Assembly (NCBI GenBank): GCA_900175165.2
Contig: FWWN02000627.1
Span: 191,036 to 255,035, forward strand
Source: Rhizomucor pusillus
Lineage: Eukaryota > Mucoromycota > Mucoromycetes > Mucorales > Lichtheimiaceae
Direction of reading: 5' to 3'
DNA length: 64,000 nt
The notes under the pieces are model-generated. The model did no database searches. It was not told the origin of the DNA and saw nothing but the letters and a program-made list of their open reading frames with translations. Positions within the stretch are counted from its first letter, which is position 1, and each line of letters starts with the position of its first letter. A program made the translations under genes and the position numbers. Shown piece by piece: positions 33,764 to 44,676 of this stretch.

Positions 33764-34059
33764 TGTAGATGAGGTACCAAAGAGGTTGCTGGCGAGAAGG
33801 GACACGCGATGGAACTGAAACCACCAGCAAAAAGTGGCGGAGATTCATTGGCCGAAGACCACAGAAAAGTTATCATTATCTGTTACGAACCGTTCACCTG
33901 TCACTTGGCATGCTCCTCTGGCGATCTTAAATAAACAAATATTACCATAAACGCCCGTGATTTATTAAGAGCTATTTATGACGGACTCCATCTATTGGGA
34001 TAGAGAGATACAAGTAACAAGACCTTAGGAAGTAAATAGCACTAAAGACCAATTCATGC

Positions 34060-34634
34060 ACACTATGGCATATCGCCTGTTGATGATGCCGAGGATAACC
34101 ATTGGAAATACATATGCTTGCCGTCCAGATGCATTACAATATTTGCATTAGAGAAATATCTTCGTCAATGGAAGCTCATCGTAAAGCTGTTGGACGAATT
34201 TCTTGATCCAGAGGATGGAGACAAAGATCGAATCATGTACAACAAGAAAAACAATCAAATACTCCTGATCAATCCCTGGAGACGACTGTGTGGTTACATA
34301 TACATATCTGTTTAGGATCATCATCGACGTAGACAGCCGATCCATTGTCAACGGAAGTGTCATTTATTTTCCTATCTGTATGTAATTTTAGTTACTTGAC
34401 AGGTATAGCTTTGAGATCGTTCACGGAAAGGATTTGTCCTACTTTGTGTACACACAATCAATTTCGAGATGCAATGTTTCCTTCTGGTTTAGGCAATGGC
34501 AGACGCCGTTTGACCAGGATAATCTGCGAATGCATGCATACAGGTATGTAAAAGGAGGAGAACGAGGTACTATTAACAAAGAAGATGCCGTAGAGTGGCT
34601 CAAGAAAGGGATTCGAATCGGATACACTCTTTAA
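34060..34634 (+). CDS. Unrecognised multi-exon gene, uncertain model
   Basis: A plus-strand coding signal with probable exons at about 34060-34290, 34316-34377 and 34408-34634. It reads PVDDAEDNHWKYICLPSRCI, FALEKYLRQWKLIVKLLDEF, then IIIDVDSRSIVNGSVIYFPI and SYFVYTQSISRCNVSFWFRQ, ending GIRIGYTL. No in-frame ATG opens the first stretch, so the start may be upstream in another exon or lost. I do not recognise a family. Codon use and the acidic/aromatic composition look like real protein. A decayed gene is the alternative. Confidence 0.4.
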
Positions 34635-34832
34635 GAAAGAAGCATATATTAATATGTTAGCCCCACAATGCATATGAACCTGTGGATCGGTCTTCAATGA
34701 TAAAAGTAGTATTTGGCGCGAGGGGGGATGTACTAGTTTTTGGGGGAGGGGATGGACGTTTAAGGGAGCTGCTTGCTTCAAAATTGCACACTCAGTTTTC
34801 GTTTCACACCGGAAAACGCGACATGACGATAA

Positions 34833-36660
34833 ATGCATTCAATGACTTCTGAAAGCAACAACACAACTGCTGTGCCGACAATCACAACTTCGCACTTTAC
34901 CAACGAGTCCTCAGACACTGACTTTACCGACGTTACCGGCGGAACATCCATAAAGACTGATCTGTCTATCCATCACGGTGCATCGAGCATAAACGTTACC
35001 GAAGAGCACGGTGCTCGTGCAAATCGACGACTAGAAGTAGATATTCGACAGCAATATGAACTCGCCTCAAAAACTGTACCCAACGTTACGGAGGAAATGG
35101 AAAAATGGTTTGAAAAGGCGGATAGGTAAACACACACACACACAAATTCGCCGTTACGGTGATTTCTCACGCGGACGATTATGCAATTACCAAGATACGG
35201 ATTTTTGGAAGAAGACGTGACAGAGTCCAGCGCTAGGTGAGGCAGATACCTTGCAACAGAGAAGCCAAAGCAAGGAAATTTATGAATTACTTTTACTTCT
35301 AGTCAGATCGAAAAAGAAGTCGAACGGTCGGAAAAATGGGCAAACATGGCAATGCAGGTCATCTTGCATGGTGAAACTGTACATAAATTCAGACAATCGG
35401 AAAAGGTTTCTATCAGCACCGCAACAGCCAAACGACACAAAAGTTGTCTAAACATATTGTTGTTATTTGCAGTTCGTAAAGCGTGTATTCAAAGGAATTC
35501 CGGATGGTTGGCGACGAGACGCATGGTGAGCAACTGTATGTATCCCATGGCAATGGTACTGTGACTAAGTAAACATACGTCCATCCGTGATAGGTATTAT
35601 CTGTGTACGGATCATTTACGGAGAGCACAAAATGATTCCGAGCTTTGTAAAAAGTACAAGGTGCATGAAAATCTTGCTACTTTTAAATCGCAGTGGATTC
35701 TAATAATCCTTTCAGGAGCTGCTCACACATAGAACTCCTCACGAACGTCAGATCGATCTTGATATTCCAAGAACCATGCACGGTCACATTATGTTTCGAC
35801 AAAGATATGGGTTGGGGTAATTGCATCTTTGTACACCCATGCCTTTTACATCGACAGCATTGTTCTTAACGTTTGCGTATGATAGACAAAGATCCCTTTT
35901 CAATGTTCTACGTGCATTTGCTTGCTACGACGAAGAAGTTGGATATTGTCAAGGGATGACAAGCATCGTGGCCGTGCTGCTCATGTACTGCGAGGAGGAG
36001 GTAAATCCGTAAAACTCCATTGCTACATATATTACATCCCCCTAATGCAAATTTAATAGAAAGCTTTTTTGATGCTCGTTCACATGTTTCTCAGAGATGG
36101 ACTTCATAACCTCTTTATACCGGGATTTCCTGCGCTTTTAGAGAGTTTCTACATTCAAGAGCAGTTAATCCGACGCTACCTGCCCAAATTACATCGACAT
36201 ATGGTACGTGGTTTGCAGAAACTCGCATAATTACCAATGAGCTTACGCAGTCGCTAGAACTCCATTGGTCTCAACAGTGATGTATATGCTACCCGCTGGT
36301 ATATCACACTTTTCACTGGCGGCGTCGTCCGATATCATACTTTGCTAAGGATATGGGATGCATATTTCCTTGTCGGCTACGATATATTCTACTATGTAGC
36401 GCTGGCGCTACTAAAGACATATCAAGGTAATGCAGAAAAGAGCACATGGAGAGTTGGCCTTGCTAATATCCATTCATAAACAAAAAGATAACCTATTGCG
36501 TTCGGACCTGGAGACATGCATACAGTTACTAGGTTCTACAATGGCCGTTCCCGACGACGATAAATTTATGAAATTGGTAAAGAAGTTCTACGATCGTGGC
36601 AATCGCCGTGGAACTATAGAGGAATTGAAAGTTGTCTATCGACATCGGAACAGCAGCTAG
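34833..36660 (+). CDS. TBC-domain Rab GTPase-activating protein
   Basis: Ten exons (34833-35125, 35195-35236, 35303-35405, 35473-35525, 35594-35660, 35716-35816, 35886-36000, 36060-36203, 36258-36426, 36488-36660) sum to 419 codons plus stop. The N-terminal 90 residues are Thr/Ser-rich. The TBC domain starts at [17 protein letters not shown] and carries both catalytic fingers: LDIPRT (arginine finger) and YCQGM (glutamine finger). It continues with [20 protein letters not shown] and [18 protein letters not shown] proteins stimulate GTP hydrolysis by Rab GTPases in membrane traffic; the target Rab is not predictable. An in-frame AG at 36249-36250 must be skipped in favour of GCTAG to avoid a stop. 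The gene is convergent with PTEN, 78 bp apart. Confidence 0.9.
35131..35144. repeat. Short CA repeat in TBC intron 1
   Basis: Seven CA units directly after the first donor site of the TBC gene. Confidence 0.65.
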
Positions 36661-36738
36661 TCGAGGTGTGTAGTGTGACGTCGCATGCCCATTCTTGATG
36701 TTACTCATCCGAAATCTCGTTCCTATTGCAGAGCCTTT

Positions 36739-38257
36739 TCAATCGCCTTTTGACACGACTTGATATTCTAATACCACTCGAAAGTCAGCCGGAAATTCGC
36801 GGCAATCAACATCCTTTACGGCTTCATCGATATCTGCTTTGGAGAGATTGATGGTCGTTTTGGATGCGATGAAACCCGTATTCAGCCAAAAGCTACAGAG
36901 AGGTCGCTGCATCGTGGATGTTTAATCAGCACCTTCCTTCAGTGTTTGCCAACATAGATGTCGACTATACCTTTGCCATAAAGATATTCTTGGTAAAAAA
37001 TATTACTTGGAAATCGTCTTTGATAGGCTTCATATCGGGCGTCTTTAGCTTGAAACATTCCCTCTCTCGAGTCAGTAAGCACTATGGGTTGCAGATAGCA
37101 CCTTGAGAACAATTATCTGAAATTATTTTATGTTCTTTAAATTTTACCTCCTTGTTGCTTTGATCGTAAATACATTGATCCTTCTCATAAACGCTGAATA
37201 GGATCATGCCACCTGATGTAAAATGAATTTTTACTTGATATTCCTGGCTTTTGCTGTAAAGGTTCGCTTACCATTCTTGTATATTCTAGGAACGGATAAG
37301 ATAATTATTTGTTGTATTCTGATATATGCATTTCGCTGGATGGTATTTGGATTATGTAAAAGGGTATCGAAATATTTCACGTAACGTATTTGGCTGGGTA
37401 CAGTAATTCCCTGAAAATGACGGATAAAGCATTTTAGCAATCAGCATCTTTCCAGTCTCTATGCTCCCGTATAGCGTTTATATTACGTTTCCATCTGTCG
37501 TTCGCTTCGTTCCGTAAATTCGCATAGCATGGTCTGCATTCTCGGCTTCATGTAGATAGAGCAGCAGCGCTGCTATAACTGTCCCAGTCCGCCCCTTCCC
37601 GGCTTTGCAGTGGACTACAACAACGTTCATGCTGTCTTTAGCGAGCCAGTCAGCAGCATCTTTGCAGATAATGGGAAGCATATCCAACGGCGGTGATTGA
37701 TGGTCGCCAAAAGCATACGTTTCCACTAGATCATTCTCCTTCAATGCATATCTATATGATCTCGAGATGGATTTGAGTATATACCTGGACCATTGAACTT
37801 GCTCACATCGTATACTTTTTCAGAGCGCCTGTATCCGAGTTTGCTGAGTACATCAGGGCATATAATAGGTTGCGAAATAACCTTACAGGTTGAAAATCTT
37901 ATAATGTCCTTTATGCCGTGCATCCAGAAACCTAAATGTACTAGAGTTAGTCTTAATCCTGAAATAACCACGGCAAAAAGGGTACTCAAATATATACCTT
38001 TTCACGTCCTTCAAAGAGTTTCGATATATGCTTTCAAAGCCGTCAGACGGGTAAGACATTGCAATGATTCTAGCTGTGATGTCTATGCCATAGACAATGT
38101 CAACTGCAAGGCTATCCTCTGGTTTTTTTTCAAAGTAGCTGAAAAAATACAAAAACATACAGCTCAAGTCGAGATTCACTTGCACTTCATGATCAATGTG
38201 ACGCAAACGATTTTGAGACGTCCAAGTTCTCAACGAAGCAAGCGACGAGTTCAGCAT
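36739..38257 (-). CDS. PTEN-like phosphoinositide 3-phosphatase
   Basis: Ten exons between 38257 and 36739 (38257-38161, 38103-37998, 37931-37887, 37828-37785, 37725-37487, 37410-37272, 37212-37148, 37116-37102, 37063-36971, 36906-36739), exactly 336 residues. The N-terminus (SQNRLRHIDHEVQVNLDLSF) looks like the PIP2-binding module. The phosphatase domain carries ARIIAMSYPSDGFESIYRNS, RFLDARHKGHYKIFNL, an acid loop YAFGDHQSPP and the active-site P-loop HCKAGKGRTGTV, identical to PTEN in the two lysines needed for PIP3. A C2-like domain follows (GGMILFSVYEKDQCIY; FQVIFFTKNIFM; CSFWLNTGFI). The long regulatory tail of animal PTEN is absent. Exon 8 is a 15-nt micro-exon. It is divergent from PKR1. 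Confidence 0.92.
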
Positions 38258-38343
38258 GAAAAGGCACGGACCACCATCTTTCAAAATGTCCGCGAAAAAG
38301 GAGATGAAACGTGCCCCTTGCTCCCGCCCAAAGACGTGTTACC

Positions 38344-38742
38344 ATGAGCCTGGTGAATGACATTGTCCAGTCAGTCCTGACACCGGGCTACACGGCCAAG
38401 GGTGTCATCCGGTTGCTGTTCTATTCGTTTTACGCGCTGTTCGCAACACTTTTCGGTCTGGTGATCGCAACCGATTTCAACGGGCACGTCATTGCATTAT
38501 TGCTGTTAGCTATATGCTTGTTCCTGACGATCCGATGGTAAGATAAGACTCTGAATGGGAGTCCAGAGAAAGAGAGATATAGAGAAAAAAGAAAGGAAAA
38601 CAAGCTGTGGTCGGTGCGTCACCGTACCCCGTAAACTATCCATGTCTCCCCTGCTAGCTTCCATGCTAACTTGTATACCATTTATAGGTTCATAGCCGAG
38701 TTAGAAGCAGCAAAGAAGGCCCAAGCTTCAAAGAAGGAGTAG
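38344..38742 (+). CDS. Pkr1-like V-ATPase assembly factor
   Basis: Two exons (38344-38537, 38688-38742) encode 82 residues. The start is MSLVNDIVQSVLTPGYTAKG, followed by two membrane helices (LLFYSFYALFATLFGLVIAT; VIALLLLAICLFLTIRWFI) and a charged tail ELEAAKKAQASKKE. The length, the SVLTPG start, the two hairpin helices and the RWFIAEL end match the Pkr1 family, ER proteins needed for V-ATPase V0 assembly. The 150-nt intron is longer than most here. The start lies 86 bp from the divergent PTEN start. Confidence 0.85.
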
Positions 38743-39464
38743 ATGTTTTCAGATCAAAACCACTTGTTTGATGTTATGCAAGGAGTAAATTAATTAAAAG
38801 GATTAAAGGCCTCGCGCACGCACTCCCTCGATGACAGCTTGTAAATGTACCCTTCCTCCTGCGATACATGTTATTAATACACCCTCTGCTCTTCTCCCAA
38901 ATCCCCGCCGTCCTCCTATATAGTCCATGTACATTGTTGAAAATAGACAGGACTATCGAAAGTGCTTGTAGAACGCGCTTCTGTCTATCTATTCCAACCT
39001 TTCCTTCTCCTTGGTGACATCATGCTTGTTCGTTTGCTCCAATCATACCAATATAATATTTTTTTGTTCTTTCATCCGTAGTCGTAGACTGCTTGGAAAG
39101 TGTTGCAATCAGGATCTACAGCGCAGCCCGTACGTACTCTTTGACTGGTGCAAGAATCTTATCGTCTATCCACTAGCTAGACTGAGTGTTTTCAGCATCA
39201 TAACCAGGAAAACCCGCGCAAGTGGACCGTGCTACAAGGAGTTATCTGTCATCCCCCCCCAATCTCCTTGGATGTCTGATCAGGAATTGTTTGCATGCAC
39301 CGAAGAATGTTCTAACAAAGAACAAAGCATGATGGAAACACAAATCCAAACACTACGAGCTAGGCGTCATTGGGTGTTCAGTTTGCGCTGCTTTAGGGCA
39401 TAGGGTAAAAAGAGGTCGTGAATTCTCGGTGTATTTGATTGATTTGATTATGCTGTAGATCTAT
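38743..39464. other. Intergenic, no gene seen
   Basis: About 720 bases. It includes the PKR1 3' flank and a C-rich run at 39252-39258. An open frame at 39011-39403 has no motif and starts inside AT-rich DNA, so it is not called. Confidence 0.4.
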
Positions 39465-41175
39465 TTATTGCACTGAGTGCCGCAGCCAATCTGCATGTTC
39501 TACGAGATGGTGCCTTGTTCCTTGTTCAGTCCGTAGATTTAGAACGCTTGCCTTGTCAAAATGCCCTGGCCTCATAAGCATATGGCTTACAATACATACA
39601 GCGCAGAAACGTGCTCGTAAGCCAAGTAGCACGTAGACTTGAAGCATTTGAAGCATCGGCATCGGATGCCTGTTCCATACGGCACAAGCAATCGCTCTAA
39701 CTCACCTGGGTTAGTCAATAGAACGGTCTTGCTTATCTGTTGTATATGCAACAAGCTTTCGTGTTTGTCGTGCCTCCAGTAGAAAACACAGTAAATAGAA
39801 AAGAAGGGTCTTAAGATCATCACAGAGCCCATGATATCAACTGGTGCTGCGTAGAATATAAAAAAGGGAACACAATATTTGCTCCCAGTTTAGAAAAACA
39901 TAAACAGATTACATATTATGGAAACATAAACATGTCGTTGGAAAAAAAATAATACATGGTCTCCTGTTAGCTGTGTTCTTGGAAAGGATGTACATAGATG
40001 AGTAGAGCGTCACCTTGCCACCTACCGTCATACAGTTAGCTATTGATTGCATTATATCATGTTTTGGCGCTCTCACCGTAAAAGAGGCTGCAGAAAATGG
40101 TGGTGGACGCGCTCTTGCCCATGGAGTCGAGCTTTTCTTGGTCCTGGTGGGCTTTTACCTCTTGATTGGTGTGGATGCCTCCAGCAAACTCCATCAGGAT
40201 CAGTGGGTACTTGGCATCCGTCGTCTCTGCCAGGCCATCCAGATTCTGTTCCGCAATTGTGTAGTTCTCTACTTCGAACCAAGTGTCGTGGACAGAACAA
40301 TAAGATCATAAATAAAAGGTCTAGTAAAACGCTGACTCTGGTCTTCCTGGGTGAATTGTCATTAACTGATAAACTCTCTCGAGATGTTTGATCAGTACAA
40401 ATAGCCCTGATCTGTAGATGGATGCCAAGTTGTTCTGTTTTCAGAACTAAAAAGATCGGATACAGTCTCACTGTACTCTTGTTGTCCGTTTCTTTAGTGT
40501 ACCGTCCACAAAACCATCACACCTAGAAGCTCGTTGTGATACTAGCCACTTCAACGACACTCGATCTGTGTAGTTCATGAACAAGTCATTAAAAAGCGGG
40601 ACCACCGTAAATGCAGCTGCGGTACGCTCCAAAGTTCGTTCTTGGGGGTGAGTGGGCGCCAAAAGTCCAAAGACACTAGTTGGATGTCAGACTTTCTCTA
40701 CGATTGACAATTGGCCGCGCGCGGTCTTTGAACACTTACCAGTGGTGAAAACCCCTTTGAACGGATCGTAATCGTCGTAGAGAAAGGTATCAAAATGAGA
40801 AGTCTTGACGTAGTTCTTTACACTCACCTTCCTCAGCGCCAGTGGTGATCCCGGGGCCGCAGAGAGAGCGTCGACAAGTCGTTTGCAGGGTGTGGATAGA
40901 GTGGCCGGTGACAGTGCTATGAGTCACATTTTTTTCATAGACTTTCTGCACTTGTGCCTTGTGACATCCGTGATTCCGGTGGAGGAGATCCATCATCAAC
41001 TCCCAGCACTGTGATACGTGAACCGAAATTTTATCACCAGATGAGATCCTGCAAATCTCTTTACCGATGCATATTCGTTGATATGAAGCACACACGTCTC
41101 TGTAGAATCCGCATCTCGGGAATGTGTTACCTTGAGGCGCTCCATACGTGAATTGCAAACAAGCAAAGTCGACAT
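39465..41175 (-). other. Unresolved minus-strand gene or gene relic
   Basis: Several peptide-like stretches occur on the minus strand: MSTLLVCNSRMERLK at 41175 with a GTAACA donor, CWELMMDLLHRNHGCHKAQV near 41010-40960 joined by a CACAG acceptor, WFEVENYTIAEQNLDGLAET with DAKYPLILMEFAGGIHTNQE near 40290-40150, and a C-terminal-like stretch down to a stop at about 39465. They do not assemble into one clean model; some junctions need unusual sites. I do not recognise the family. It could be a lineage-specific fungal gene or a decaying copy. Boundaries are approximate. Confidence 0.3.
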
Positions 41176-42905
41176 GCAGTTGCGTATATTAGGCACTGGA
41201 AAGGACTAGGACGGAGACGCTCCTATACATTCATCGCTTGTAGATTTCGATCTATAGAAGCGCTCTTTATTTAACGTTTCCTGGCCAGAAGCGAGTTCCA
41301 GTAAACTTCACATCAGCTGGCGTTGAATTCTTAAAGAGATCGCAAGTGGGGCCAATACAACGAGCTCGACCAAGATAGGGAATGCTGCGATTGAGAAGAG
41401 CCTGGATGAACCAGTTCCGAAAAGAAGTAGCCCAGTTTCAATAAGACCCTAAACTAGCATTGGTATAGTATGAGCGGGCATATCCCGCTACCACTTGGAA
41501 GTTGCTCCGTGCGCAAAGTTTCCCTCCCTCTCTACTTGAAAACCCCCAAGAAAAAACTGGTCCTTCCCCCCACCCCGGGGGTACCTGTTTCACCCTCCCT
41601 TATATTACACAACTGGACTAATTACCGAGAAGATGTCCGAAAGGTAAAAAAGAGGACATATGACTACTGCACTTTGCGTCTGTAACTTTACTTGTCCTTT
41701 GCTGTACAACGTTTAACTATCAAGACGCCACTGAACTTTTCAATTTTTTATTCAAGACTTTTAATGCCTTGCTCTGGAAAATGATGTTGTCAGAACATCG
41801 CAAGTTTCGCTTGTTTCCCTGAAACTGTTTCTTACCAAGATGATGTTGATGATGTACCTGGTACCTCGACTTTGTGAAGTGTGCATGCAAATGCCATGTT
41901 GGTGTGCCAGGGGAGGTGGGAGGGGAACAGAAGAATAGCAACAGTTGTGTACACTGTATAGGAGGAGAGGGATAAATCATCTTGGAACACTGTACTGCTC
42001 CCGTCGCGCTTCGTCTACATAGAGCCCGCAGGAGGCACAATGCACGAAGCAGGTGGATGCGCACTATGGTAAAGAGACTGTATGTGAGTGCGTGTGTGTA
42101 TGGCCCCATGCTTGTAATAACAACACACTTACCTTCAGCCAATGTGATTGTGCAGCTCCTGAGTGTATGTACATCATAGTCATCATTTGTTTATATACAA
42201 TGTACCACCGAAAATGTTGCTACTCATAAACTATCCGAAGCCGTGTGTGCGGCACATATTCAAGATGCTAGCGGTATGTATCCGTCCCTCACTCAAATAA
42301 AGTTAAAGCCTGAGAAATGCACAAGAGCGCAAACTCACTGCGCGTCTAGTGTCAAAATAAGCAGCATCGTATGCATACAGGAATTCCCTCCTGCAAAGGC
42401 TCGCTCCTTCGTTGGTAGTAACGCTGCGTAAAGGGCTCATTTGGTGAAAAAAAAGAAAACATGCTCCTCCAAGGAAACAATGAAAGGTACGCATGCGGAA
42501 CGCTTTTCTCCAGAAACAGTTGCCTTTGTTTACCAGTGGAGTCATGTGCAACGAGGGGTTGATCGATTGCTGTACATTAAAACCACAGACAAGCTCCCTT
42601 GGCAAAAAAGAAAGAGCCAAGGTGGTACCGGCCCCATCAAATATTAGCGTATGTGTCGTTTTTGCATTATGATATAACTTTATATGTATGCCACCGAAGC
42701 TAGGGCAGCACGAGCTGCTATATATTTCCAGGGGCGCCGATCAAAGTAGGAAAGGGGAAGGTTTTGCAAGTCTGCAATCCGGCCGAAGAACTGCATAGTG
42801 GCATTTCGTATAAATAGACCCACACTTTCCAGTTTTTCTTTCGATATTCCTGATTATACATACACATACATTCTCTTCCTTCTCCGTTATCTACATCTCT
42901 TTACA
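41176..42905. other. Gene-poor region with one relic-like exon
   Basis: About 1.7 kb. On the minus strand 41440-41267 is open and protein-like (NWFIQALLNRSIPYLGRARC; TPADVKFTGTRFWPGNVK, stop at 41269-41267), but a stop lies directly upstream and no acceptor links it to another exon. The rest, 41450-42800, has only short frames, a C/G-rich run around 41570-41580 and no motif. Confidence 0.35.
42809..42817 (+). promoter_or_regulatory. TATA box of the C2H2 gene
   Basis: TATAAATAG lies 97-89 bases before the ATG at 42906. Most promoters in this window lack such a clear element. Confidence 0.6.
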
Positions 42906-43788
42906 ATGGAAATCTCTGAAATTATTCATCAAGATCAGACGGCATACAATGAACGCCCTTTCGAGTGCAAGTTCGAAGCTTGCAGGAAATCATTCGGTAA
43001 GTATAAGCAGCGGCTTGCCGCCATCTGTTCAGTATATCGCTCAACTGTGGTCATCCAGGTCGACGCTCGGATCTCGTCCGCCACGAACGGATCCACACCA
43101 ACGATAGACCTTTCAAATGTTTCCATCCGGGTTGCGATCGCAGTTTCATCCAGGTACGTAAAGATCAACAATAATCGCCTGCAAATTTGGGGGCTGACAA
43201 CTATATCCTTAGCGCTCGGCGTTGACAGTGCATCTGCGCACTCACACCGGCGAAAAGCCTCATGTATGCGAGTATCCTCACTGTCACAAGACTTTCAGCG
43301 ACAGCAGCTCCTTGGCTCGACACAGACGAACGCACGCCGGAAAGAAACCTTACCGCTGTCCTGCAGAGAACTGTGGAAAGAGTTTTGTCCGGAAAACGAT
43401 GCTCATTAAACATATGAAGCAAGACCATTGTTTCGCCAAGAATGGAAGGCCCCAAATCCAGTGGCAGCCGTTCCTTGAAGAACGCCGACTTTCTGCAGAG
43501 TCTCATCAAGGAGACGCTTGCTGGCTAAACAGTCAACCACCGACCCCGCCACTCTCAACTCGAAGCTCCAGTCCTTGCTCCCAAGAAGAATTGTCATCAT
43601 CACCTAGACAAATATTTTGGTGCTTACCACCACCAGGATCGGCACCTTCTTCTTCGTATCCGCCAACAGGAATTGTGCGACCCATAGCTACTCGTGCGTG
43701 CACCACCACTTTACCTAGTTTCAGCTCCATACTTGAACATCGCGAAGAACCAACGCTCTTTCAAACCTTTGCTTTGTACTCATCCTAA
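42906..43788 (+). CDS. C2H2 zinc-finger transcription factor
   Basis: Three exons (42906-42996, 43059-43153, 43213-43788), 253 residues. After a short acidic start there are four tandem C2H2 fingers with classic TGEKP-like linkers: [60 protein letters not shown] and [20 protein letters not shown]. All four have the C-x4-C-x12-H-x3/4-H pattern. The C-terminal 120 residues are Ser/Pro-rich and probably disordered. The introns fall inside fingers 1 and 2. The finger group resembles small fungal C2H2 regulators of morphology, but no specific orthologue is claimed. A TATA box lies upstream. Confidence 0.88.
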
Positions 43789-44676
43789 ACAGTATATCTT
43801 GCCTAGAGACTGAACCCTGCCCTTGTCAGCTTCTTTTTATACCCATCTTTACCTTCCCGCTATACATTACACTATCATTCTAGATACCCTTTTCCTTGTA
43901 CATACTCTAGCCAACGTCCTAAACTTTGCTTTCCTTTCCCCTCGTTCATCCCTACACTCTTCATACTTAGCATATCCACCGCAGCCACAGTCAACTATAT
44001 TCGTACAGGACCCGAGGTTTCGACGTTACATCTCACAAACATACAATTGGTCTTTTCCGCAGATAATAAAGTCACCTGATGCATAAACACGCTAAACTGG
44101 TTACATAGCTTTATTTGACAGAAACGGGAACAGATCAAACATGCCGGGATATCTATCTATCCTAAATATGGACATCTTTGTGGGACCTTTTTTTTTTCCT
44201 TCGCACATGCATCTTGGCCCTGCAGGGATACTGTCGAGATTCCTTGATCAAGTAATATGCATATCTTAAACCCACTTTGATATGTAACTCAAGACATGAC
44301 GAAAATGACTTGCCTTTTTTTCTGTTTCAATTAGTTACACTCTACAGTAGAGGCATGTTCTGTCTCTATGCCTTTTTTACCTTGCCATAAGCATATCATC
44401 ATGGGATATGTAGCTATTGGTGCTCAGGATGTTTAAAAGCGAGGATTATTCCAGTCCGCACTACTGCATTGAGAAGAAAAGGGGCTTCCCATTGTTGAGC
44501 TCAGTTTCCGCCGGCCGATCTAGCTGATGTGGTTATTATCTTTGCTCATTATCTTAGAATAAGCCGATAACAATGGCAACTATGTGCTCCAGTCATCCCT
44601 TGGTATATGTAGATATGGTATAAAAGAGACTTGTTTTCGTATACGCATACTCCTTTGCAAAGACTTGATTTATACC
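43789..44676. other. Intergenic, no gene seen
   Basis: About 890 bases between the C2H2 gene and PRM1. The pyrimidine-rich first 300 bases contain an 87-codon open frame without motif. Nothing else is supported except a TATA box near the right end. Confidence 0.45.
44619..44626 (+). promoter_or_regulatory. TATA box of PRM1
   Basis: TATAAAAG lies 58-51 bases before the PRM1 start codon at 44677. Confidence 0.55.
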
